Origin: Kibdelosporangium philippinense
GTDB lineage: Bacteria > Actinomycetota > Actinomycetes > Mycobacteriales > Pseudonocardiaceae
Length of the DNA stretch: 64,000 nucleotides
Reading direction: 5' to 3'
Assembly: GCF_021390435.2 (NCBI RefSeq)
Contig: NZ_JAJVCN010000003.1
Span: forward strand, 2,051,501 to 2,115,500
The translations under genes and the position numbers were made by a program. Within the stretch, counting starts at the first letter, position 1, and the number at the start of each line of letters is the position of its first letter. The notes beneath the pieces are model-generated. The model searched no databases, had not been told where the DNA came from, and was given only the letters and a program-made list of their open reading frames with translations. Below are positions 36,189 through 43,431 of the stretch, in pieces.

Positions 36189-36601
36189 AGCGTCACTCCC
36201 CTGGACAGCTACCGTCGCGCAGCGTACCAACCGTTACCACGTCGCTACGACCAGTTCGTCAGACGTGTGACGAATCGGGTCCGTTCCTTCGGTCGGCTCC
36301 ATCACTCGAACGGGCTACCGCCCTCCCGAGAGTTGCGCCTCAACTGCCTGTGCAGGTCGGCAAATCCTCGGAGTCTTGTATTCCATGTCAGGCATCGTCC
36401 TCGTGTGGTCGGCCAGCAAGCCATCCCACTGACCAATCGAGTGACGTTGTAGCCGCGCCACGACGTGAGCCCGAAGTGCGCCCGGACGGTCCATGACGGC
36501 TCGGTCCAGACGATCATGGAACAGTGTCCGCCCCGGCCTGATCTGCACTGATCGGACCGGGGCGGTACTACCTGGAGCCCTTCGACATGATCACTACGGA
36601 A
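36189..36601. other. Non-coding region before the right tRNA-Thr repeat
   Basis: No gene seen on either strand. It contains the promoter of the secretion group (minus strand). Confidence 0.45.
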
Positions 36602-36636
36602 CTCGTAATGCGTAGGTCAAGGGTTCGATTCCCTTA

Positions 36637-37573
36637 GAGGGCATCTGATCTTAGTTAGGCAAGAATGTCTGCTTTGGGTGGATCGTTTCGCCAGGTTTGG
36701 GTGGATTCCCCGGTCAGGGTGCGGCTCATTATGTTAGTCATCGCCCAGTGGACCATCGTGCGCGACCGCTGGGGCAGGGCTTCGTAGTCGCGCGCGAGTC
36801 GGCGGTGTTGCATCAGCCAGCCCAGACTGCGCTCCACTACCCACCGCCGGGGCAACACGTGGAATCCCTTGGCAGAAGGGCGTTTGACGACCTCAACCCG
36901 GATACCCCGCTGGGCTCCATGACGGATGACTGTGTTGTTGTAGCCACCGTCCACCCATGCCGCCGACACGGTCGGATGCGCAGCGGCGAGATGATCGAGA
37001 ACCTGTTGCCCGCCAGCGGAATCCTGCACCGACGCCGCGGTCACGATTACCGCCAGCAGCAGGCCGAGCACATCGGTGGCGATGTGCCGTTTGCGGCCCT
37101 TGATCTTCTTGCCCGCGTCGATACCCTGACTGGATTCGCTGACATTGCAGGAGGTTTTCACGCTCTGCGAGTCGATGATCGCCGCCGTCGGGGCAGCAGC
37201 GCGGCCTTTCGCGACGCGGACTTGGTCACGCAACAGGTCATGCAGCGTTTCCGTTGTGCCATCGGCTTCCCACTTGGCGTAGTAGTCATAAACCGTCTTG
37301 CAGGGCGGGAAGTCGTGCGGCAGATACTCCCAGGCGATCCCGGTCCGGCACACGTACAGGATCGCGTTCACGATCTCCCGCAAGTCATGCACGCGCATCA
37401 CGGTTCCCGGCCCACGCCGGGCAGCACGCCACGCCGTCAGCGTTGGCTCGATCAACGCCCAGCGAGCATCGGACAAGTCGCTGCGGTACGCACGCCGGGA
37501 CCCCACAAGTTGATCAAGGTATCAGCCGTCACCCGACACAGACATATCGCCCCAACCAAGATCAGATGCCCTC
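36637..37573 (-). mobile_element. IS5-family insertion sequence, copy A
   Basis: 937 bases with inverted ends GAGGGCATCTGATCTTAGTT and GAGGGCATCTGATCTTGGTT (read inward) and a 3-base target duplication TTA (36634-36636, 37574-37576). The ends and target length fit the TNA-targeting group of IS5. Copy B at 48891-49827 is in the opposite orientation. Confidence 0.92.
36655..37506 (-). CDS. IS5-family transposase, copy A
   Basis: 283 aa. N-terminal DUF4096-type start (YRSDLSDARWALIEPTLTAW), then the DDE core: AAIIDSQSVKTSCN (Asp), HPTVSAAWVDGGYNN (Asp) and RRWVVERSLGWLMQHRRLARDYE (Glu in the Y/R..E motif region). Identical in sequence to the copy B protein over its full length, so at least one of them moved very recently. 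Confidence 0.95.
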   Translation of the reverse strand: MGSRRAYRSDLSDARWALIEPTLTAWRAARRGPGTVMRVHDLREIVNAILYVCRTGIAWEYLPHDFPPCKTVYDYYAKWEADGTTETLHDLLRDQVRVAKGRAAAPTAAIIDSQSVKTSCNVSESSQGIDAGKKIKGRKRHIATDVLGLLLAVIVTAASVQDSAGGQQVLDHLAAAHPTVSAAWVDGGYNNTVIRHGAQRGIRVEVVKRPSAKGFHVLPRRWVVERSLGWLMQHRRLARDYEALPQRSRTMVHWAMTNIMSRTLTGESTQTWRNDPPKADILA

Positions 37574-37601
37574 TTAGGCGGCTCCATGCTTGACCAGCGA
37601 A

Positions 37602-37635
37602 AACGCCCGGACACCGAACATGGTGGCCGGGCGTT
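37602..37635 (+). terminator. Stem-loop after the right tRNA-Thr repeat
   Basis: AACGCCCGG (37602-37610) pairs with CCGGGCGTT (37627-37635), with CACC/GGTG extending the stem. It is a second, different tRNA-type terminator. Confidence 0.75.
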
Positions 37636-37722
37636 CGTCTCATTCCCCGTCTCAGTTAGCTCTGACGGCATCCCTTGTGAGACTGCCGTTTCGGCCCTCT
37701 GTGGCGGGGTGTCGCACGTGGA

Positions 37723-37834
37723 CCTAACCCACCTAACCCGCTAACTTCCCGCAGCTCGCGGCGCGAATCAGGCGCCTAACCCGCCGAGTTAGGAATCTAA
37801 CCCGGCTGCGCGGACCTAACCCGTGATCTAACCC
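37723..37834. repeat. CTAACCC iteron-like array
   Basis: Six direct copies of CTAACCC (first bases 37724, 37733, 37776, 37797, 37816, 37828) and one inverted GTTAGG at 37788 within 112 bases. Four copies are preceded by C, and most are followed by G. The array sits between the tRNA-Thr repeat and the truncated ISL3, on the way to an integrase gene, so it may be the replication or regulatory region of an element whose other genes are lost. Confidence 0.55.
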
Positions 37835-37847
37835 GCCTCCCGCTGGT

Positions 37848-39152
37848 CGCCCCCGTCTGCTGGGCCTTGCCGGTCTGGCTGTCGTTCGGGTCGAGGACGC
37901 AGTACATGATGGGCCGGTCGTGCACCTGGTTACCGCGGACGAGCAGGCTTGTATCTGCCCGGGATGTGGAGTGCGGGCGAGGCGGGTCAAGGGGTGGGTG
38001 ACGACCAGCCCGAGAGATCTGCCGGTGGCCGGCCGGCCTGTCGAGCTGCGGTGGTGTAAGCGTCGGTGGCACTGTGACCAGCAGGGATGCGACAGGAAGA
38101 CGTTCACCGAGGCGATCGGGGAGATTCCGGCTCGAGCCCGGGTGACCACTCGGTTGCGGCAGGCGGCCGGTGCGGCGGTGGCCGATGGTGGGCGCACGAT
38201 CGTGCAAGCCGCGCGTGATCACGGCCTGTCCTGGCCGGTGGTCTCGGCCGCGTTCACCGCACACGCCACGGCGGTGCTGCCGGACAAGCCGCAACCGGTG
38301 GCGGTGCTGGGGATCGACGAGATCCGCCGGGGCCGTCCACAATGGACCTGGAACGACGAACAGCAGTGCTGGGAGATCACGGTGGATCGCTGGCATGTCG
38401 GGTTCGTGGACCTGGCGGGCGGGCAGGGGCTGCTCGGGCAGGTCGAGGGCCGCACCAGTGTGGCCGTGCGGGACTGGCTCACCCAGTGGGATGAGGCCTG
38501 GCGTCAGGGCGTCCGGGTCGTGGCGATCGATATGTGCACGGTTTTCAAGGCCGCGGCCCGTGCCGCGTTACCGCAGGCCAGGCTGGTCGTGGACCACTTT
38601 CATCTCGTGCAGTTGGCCAACCAGGCCCTCACCGAGGTACGTCGCAGGGTCACCCTGCAGGTGCGGGGCAGGCGAGGACGGAAAGGCAACCGCGAATGGG
38701 AACTGCGCAACCGGCTGACCCGCTCCGCCGCCCGGATGCACGAGCAGCACCTGGACCCCATGATCGACGATCTTCGCGCGCTGCCCGCGGTAATCGGGAC
38801 GCCGATCCTGGCCGCGTGGAACGCCAAGGAAGACCTGCTCGATCTGCTTGCCCTGGCCCGCACCCACCCGGACCGGGCCACGATCTGGGCCCGATTGTCC
38901 CGGTTCTACGAGCGGTGCGCCGCCTCGGGCCTACCCGAACTGGAGCGTCTGGCCGGCACGGTCTCGGCCTGGTGGCCCGAAATCCTCGCCTTCCTCGACA
39001 CCGACATCACCAACGCCGGATCCGAAGGCACCAACCGTGTCATCAAAACCGTCGCCCGCGACGCCTACGGTTTCCGCAACCCCGCCAGCCAGCGACTCCG
39101 CACCCGTTGCGCCACCACCCGCAAAGCCCGAGGATGCCTCAACCCCGCATAA
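37848..39152 (+). pseudogene. ISL3-family transposase lacking its start
   Basis: Encodes the family protein from RLLGLAGLAVVRVEDAV to the normal end. The natural start is gone and TAA lies upstream in frame; a GTG at 37920 (HLVTADEQACICPGCG) would give 410 aa with all three catalytic residues but no assured ribosome site. Probably inactive, though it could still act in trans if translated from that GTG. Confidence 0.85.
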
Positions 39153-39164
39153 CTTCGAAGAGCC
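37848..39164 (+). mobile_element. ISL3-family insertion sequence, 5'-truncated copy
   Basis: Matches the copy at 23735-25196 from seven codons inside the transposase to the terminus TTCGAAGAGCC at 39154-39164. About 150 bases, including the other inverted repeat and the start codon, are missing. Orientation is opposite to the first copy. It abuts an integrase gene. Confidence 0.88.
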
Positions 39165-40335
39165 GGTATTCCAGAAGTGCAAGGACGCTGACCCACCATG
39201 CGAAGGCGCCAGATGCGGTCACCCTTGGACGGTTCGCTATCGAGAGCCCGGCGGACGCACGGGCAAGCAGCGAGAGAAGACGCTCCCCCGCAAGCGGGAA
39301 GCTGACGCGTTCGCGGTCAAGGTGGAGAACGACAAGAACCAAGGGACCTATCTCGACCCGGAGCGCGGCAAGGTCACAGTCAAAGCATGGGCTGAGAAGT
39401 GGCTGGATCACCAGATCCTTGCGGACAGCTCACGCAAGGACTACCGCGCGTTCTTCGTCAACCACGTGTTCCCACACATGGGCAGCAAGTCCCTTGCAGG
39501 TACTACGACGAGCGACGTCCAGAGCCTCGTCACCAAGCTGCATCGTGGTTACGACGACAACAAGCCTTTAGCGGCGTACACAATCAAGATCCGCATGGTT
39601 TCGGTCAAGTCCTTCTTCAAGGCAGCAGTCAAGGACAGACGGATACCGAGCAACCAATGTGACGACGTCACCTATCCGAGGATGTCCAGTCAGGCAGTGG
39701 ACCGGGACCAGATCCCCACGCTCGCTGAGGTCAACGCGATCGCAGGGGCCATGCCTGAGCGATACCGCCTGGCGGTGTGGCTCATGGCCGGATTGGGGTT
39801 GCGGATCAGCGAGGCCCTCGCCGTGTCGATCGACTGCGTTCGGGGGTCTGTGCTCAGGGTGCGGCAACAGACGTCCGTAAAGGGGCCTGGCGGCAGCCGT
39901 GAGCCAGCTCTGGCGCCGTTGAAGCACCGTTCCGAGGGTGACTATCGCGAGATCCCTCTGGCGGCCTTCCTGGCGGACGAGATCACGGCCCACGTCGACG
40001 AGCGGGGAACGTGGACGATCGAAGGCCAGGACGGCCTACTGTTCGCCGCTCCATCCGGCAAGCTCGCCACGCGGACGACGCTCCGCCACTACTGGCTCAT
40101 GGCCATGAAGGCGACCGGGCTGGACTTCACTCCGCATGACCTACGTCACTTCTTCGCGAGCACGGCTCTCGCTGGCGGAGTAGCGCTCCACGAGGTCTCT
40201 CACTGGCTCGGTCACCGTTCGATCGACATGACCGTGGACATCTACGGTCACCTCACCGAAGACGCGCCTGAGCGGATGAGGCGAGTCATGCAACAGGCGT
40301 TGCGACCACCCGCAGAGCTGGCTGCAGCCGCTTAG
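39165..40335 (+). pseudogene. Tyrosine integrase, 5' end cut by ISL3
   Basis: From the ISL3 end the frame reads PVFQKCKDADPPCEGARCG, HPWTVRYREPGGRTGKQREK and so on: the Arm-binding and SAM-like core domains, then the catalytic domain with GLRISEALAVS (Arg), HDLRHFFAST (His-x-x-Arg), HWLGHRSI (His) and VDIYGHL (Tyr). Only a few N-terminal residues seem missing, so a functional protein could be made if a start is supplied from the IS sequence. It lies on the outer side of the right tRNA-Thr repeat and is the best candidate for the enzyme that used that site. Confidence 0.82.
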
Positions 40336-40501
40336 GGTGCTGACTGGGGATCATGTGCTGACTTGGTGCTGACTTCGGCACCCTTGGGATACCTCCCGCG
40401 CTGGTCAGCCAGAACTACCTCGCGTACTCCCACTTGGTCATGAGCCGGAGACTATCCCGTGTCGTTTCGTAACCATCCGGACCTCCAGGTAGCGTCGTGC
40501 A
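40336..40501. repeat. Triple GTGCTGACT repeat after the integrase
   Basis: GTGCTGACT occurs at 40337-40345, 40355-40363 and 40366-40374, directly after the integrase stop. Such short direct repeats can be integrase arm sites. No gene is present up to 40501. Confidence 0.4.
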
Positions 40502-40753
40502 ATGGAGACGTGGCGAGTCATCGCGGGCGCGCTGATCGGCTTCGGCGGCGTGATCCTTGTGCTGCTGGCGATGGCACAGACGCGTGATCGGAAAGGCGCG
40601 ACCAATTCGACGGTCGCGCAGACCGGCGCCATCTCCCTGACCATCATTGTGTTGCTCTGTGTGTTGTCGCTGACGGTCCTGCCGGGTCCGGTTGTGTGGG
40701 GGATTGTCGCGCTCGTCGGTGTCGTCAACGCAGTGCTCTTGCTCACGAGCTGA
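40502..40753 (+). CDS. Small three-helix membrane protein, unknown
   Basis: 83 aa (METWRVIAGALIGFGGVILVLLAMAQ...). Three hydrophobic segments: about 5-25, 42-60 and 62-82 (GPVVWGIVALVGVVNAVLLL). A short basic loop (QTRDRKGATN) separates the first two. It marks the return of core synteny directly upstream of the Get3-like ATPases. No family assigned. Confidence 0.65.
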   Translation: METWRVIAGALIGFGGVILVLLAMAQTRDRKGATNSTVAQTGAISLTIIVLLCVLSLTVLPGPVVWGIVALVGVVNAVLLLTS

Positions 40754-40798
40754 TGCTTGTTGGCAGCACAGGGTTAATCCGACATTTACGCTGAACTT

Positions 40799-41803
40799 GT
40801 GACCACCCCTGTCGTAGGTTGGACCGATCACGTCGCCAGAGCGAGGCTGCACGTGGTGACCGGCAAGGGCGGGACCGGGAAGACCACCGTGGCCGCGGCG
40901 CTGGCGATCGCGCTGGCGACCGGCGGGAAACGTGTTCTGCTCACCGAAGTCGAAGGCCGCCAGGGCATTGCCCAGCTCTTCGACACCCAGCCGCTGCCGT
41001 ACGAGGAGCAGCGCATCGCGGCCGCACCTGGTGGCGGCGAGGTCCGCGCGCTGCACGTGGACGCCGAGGCCGCGTTGCTCGACTACCTGTCGATGTTCTA
41101 CAACCTGGGTATCGCCGGGCGGACGCTGCGCCGGATGGGCGCGATCGACTTCGCCACCACGTTGGCTCCGGGCCTGCGGGACGTGCTGCTCACGGGCAAG
41201 ATCAAGGAGACCGTCGGGCGGACTGGCGACAATGGGCGGCACGTGTACGACGCTGTCGTTCTCGACGCGCCGCCGACCGGCCGTATCGTGAAGTTTCTCG
41301 ATGTCACAAGGGCTATGGCCGATCTGGCGAAAGTTGGCCCGATCAAAGGCCAGAGCGACGGCGTTGTCCGGTTGCTGCACTCCGATGACACCGCCGTGCA
41401 CCTGGTCACGCTGCTTGAGGAAATGCCGGTCCGGGAAACCATGGAAGCCGTCGCCGAGCTGGACGGCGCCGATCTGCGGCCTGGCGCCGTGATCCTCAAC
41501 CGGGTTCGTCCGCCGCGCCTGCCAGCACGCTCCGTGACGTCTGCGGCCGGCGGTCGTGTCGATGGGTCGCGGATCCGTGCCGGGCTTGAGGCCGCCGGGA
41601 TTGACCTGGGCAAAGATGTGCTGGACGGCCTGGTGGCCGAGACGGTCGAGCACGCGATCCGCGTACAGGCTGAGGGCGCGTCGCGTGAGCAGCTGGCCGA
41701 AAGCGACCTGCCCGCCTTGGAACTGCCGGAGATGACCGACGGAGTCGACGTCGCCGCGCTGTACGAAATGGCCGAGATCATGGTCGAACAGGGGGTCCGG
41801 TGA
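40799..41803 (+). CDS. ArsA/Get3-like ATPase, first of a pair (BagA, Rv3679-like)
   Basis: 334 aa from a GTG. Deviant Walker A of the ArsA/Get3 family, VTGKGGTGKTTVAAALAIAL near residue 20, with LLTEVEGRQGIAQLF after it; switch region VVLDAPPTGRIVKFLDVT; and RVRPPRLPARS near the nucleotide base pocket. The M. tuberculosis pair Rv3679/Rv3680 forms a Get3-like heterodimer reported to protect from glycerol-derived and reactive metabolites. It overlaps the partner gene by 4 bases. Confidence 0.9.
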   Translation: MTTPVVGWTDHVARARLHVVTGKGGTGKTTVAAALAIALATGGKRVLLTEVEGRQGIAQLFDTQPLPYEEQRIAAAPGGGEVRALHVDAEAALLDYLSMFYNLGIAGRTLRRMGAIDFATTLAPGLRDVLLTGKIKETVGRTGDNGRHVYDAVVLDAPPTGRIVKFLDVTRAMADLAKVGPIKGQSDGVVRLLHSDDTAVHLVTLLEEMPVRETMEAVAELDGADLRPGAVILNRVRPPRLPARSVTSAAGGRVDGSRIRAGLEAAGIDLGKDVLDGLVAETVEHAIRVQAEGASREQLAESDLPALELPEMTDGVDVAALYEMAEIMVEQGVR

Positions 41804-42930
41804 CCACCACCCCGGCACTGAAGATCGACGAGCTGATCGACGACGCGTCGACCAAGGTCATCGTGTGCTGCGGCTCAGGCGGAGTCGGCAAGACCACCAC
41901 CGCCGCGGCGCTCGCGGTGCGTGCGGCTGAGCGCGGCCGCAAGACCGTCGTGCTCACGATCGACCCCGCGCGACGGCTCGCGCAAGCGCTTGGCCTTCCT
42001 GAGCTGGGCAATCAGCCGCGCAAGGTCGAGGTCGACGGATTCGAACCGGCCGGCGAGCTGTCCGCGATGATGCTGGACATGCGTCGCACGTTCGACGACA
42101 TGGTGCACGCGCACGCCGGGCCGGACAAAGCCAAGGAAGTGCTGGCCAACCCGTTCTACCGGACCATCTCCAGCTCGTTCTCCGGCACGCAGGAGTACAT
42201 GGCGATGGAGAAACTCGGGCAGCTCGCCGCGGACGGCGAATGGGACCTGATCATCGTCGACACCCCGCCGAGCCGCTCGGCACTCGACTTCCTCGACGCG
42301 CCACAACGCCTGTCCACCGCGCTGGACGGCCGGATGATCAAACTGCTCGCCGGTCCGGCCAAAGCGGGCGGATGGGGGCTGCGAAAGGTCATCGGCGCCG
42401 GGTTCACGCTGTTCGCGAAGGCGGTGTCGACGATCGTCGGCGGGCAGCTGCTTGCCGACGCGTCCGCGTTCGTGCAGGCCTTCGACAGTATGTTCGGCGG
42501 CTTCCGCGAACGTGCGACCCGGACGTACGAGCTGCTGCGCTCCGGCGGCACGGCGTTCCTGGTTGTCGCCGCGCCGGAACCGGACGCGTTGCGTGAGGCC
42601 AGCTACTTCGTCGAGCGGCTGGCCGGTGAGTCGATGCCGCTGGCCGGGCTCGTGGTCAACCGCACCCATCCGGTGCTGGCCGACCTGCCCGGCCCGAAGG
42701 CCTTGGCGGCCGCCGAGGCGCTGGAGCGTCGTGGCGACTCGCCGCTGGCAGCGGCTGTGCTTCGGTTGCACGCCGACCGGGTGTCCGTCGCGGATCGGGA
42801 AGGCCGCCTTGTCGCCCGGTTCACCCGGGCGCACCAGGGTGTGCCGGTGACCCGCGTGCCCGCCATGCCGTCGGACGTGCATGACCTGGCGGGCCTGCGG
42901 CAGATCGGTGATCAGCTCAGCGCGGGCTGA
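41800..42930 (+). CDS. ArsA/Get3-like ATPase, second of a pair (BagB, Rv3680-like)
   Basis: 376 aa. Walker A VIVCCGSGGVGKTTTAAALAVRAAERG, the signature TIDPARRLAQALGLPELGN, and the switch II motif IIVDTPPSRSALDFLDAPQRL. LDMRRTFDDMVHAHAGPDKAKEVLANPFYRTISSSFSGTQEYMAMEKL is the ArsA-type helical insertion. Starts in the 3' end of its partner (GTGA overlap), consistent with obligate heterodimer formation. It is followed by the convergent whiB gene after 20 bases. Confidence 0.92.
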   Translation: MTTTPALKIDELIDDASTKVIVCCGSGGVGKTTTAAALAVRAAERGRKTVVLTIDPARRLAQALGLPELGNQPRKVEVDGFEPAGELSAMMLDMRRTFDDMVHAHAGPDKAKEVLANPFYRTISSSFSGTQEYMAMEKLGQLAADGEWDLIIVDTPPSRSALDFLDAPQRLSTALDGRMIKLLAGPAKAGGWGLRKVIGAGFTLFAKAVSTIVGGQLLADASAFVQAFDSMFGGFRERATRTYELLRSGGTAFLVVAAPEPDALREASYFVERLAGESMPLAGLVVNRTHPVLADLPGPKALAAAEALERRGDSPLAAAVLRLHADRVSVADREGRLVARFTRAHQGVPVTRVPAMPSDVHDLAGLRQIGDQLSAG

Positions 42931-42950
42931 CCGTCCTTACCCAAGCTGGG

Positions 42951-43253
42951 TCAACCGACCTGGGCGTCTTCGGACTGCTCGCGCCGTGCGTTGTCCAGGA
43001 GTTCGCGCCATGACGTGACGTCCGGCCTGCGCCGCAGCAGTGCGCGGCGCTCCCGCTCGGTCATCCCGCCCCAGACGCCGAACTCGATTCTGTTGTCGAG
43101 TGCCTCGGCGAGGCACTCGGTGCGCACCGGGCATGCCACGCATACCAGTTTCGCCTTGCGTTGTTCCGCCCCTCGTACAAACAACTCGTCTGGATCATCA
43201 CCGCGGCAAGCCGCGTTGACGCGCCAGTCCTGCGGTTTGGGATGCGAATACAT
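42951..43253 (-). CDS. whiB4: WhiB-family iron-sulfur regulator (WhiB4-like)
   Basis: 100 aa. The four Cys that bind the [4Fe-4S] cluster are C16, C38, C41 and C47 (AACRG; VCVACPVRTEC), and the turn GVWGGMTERERRALLRRRP follows with its basic C-terminal helix for DNA contact. It sits between the Get3-like pair and ponA2, the same place as M. tuberculosis whiB4 (Rv3681c), a redox sensor; the assignment to WhiB4 rests on that synteny. Confidence 0.92.
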   Translation of the reverse strand: MYSHPKPQDWRVNAACRGDDPDELFVRGAEQRKAKLVCVACPVRTECLAEALDNRIEFGVWGGMTERERRALLRRRPDVTSWRELLDNARREQSEDAQVG

Positions 43254-43431
43254 CTCCCCCAGCTCCTACCGTCGTGTCCATGTCCGAAGCCCCCCGGCTC
43301 CAGCTGCCTGTCGTGACAAGATTGACGACGTTCGAACGCCCCCGGTTCCACCCCTTCGTTGACTAGTCGCACACAGGGCGCTCTGAAGTCAATTCGATTG
43401 ACGCAGCGTAGCGAGCGACTCGAACGGGTCT

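Larger units (their letters stand above)
36602..37586 (+). repeat. att-like repeat of tRNA-Thr(CGT), right copy, split by an IS
   Basis: Bases 36602-36636 (CTCGTAATGCGTAGG...CCCTTA) and 37577-37586 (GGCGGCTCCA) together give the same 45-base tRNA-Thr 3' segment as 29084-29128. The IS5-family insertion lies between, with TTA duplicated. Confidence 0.85.

Noticed and set aside
40415..41818. 467-residue minus-strand open frame
   Set aside because: Antisense to the Get3-like ATPase, whose P-loop and switch motifs are clear.
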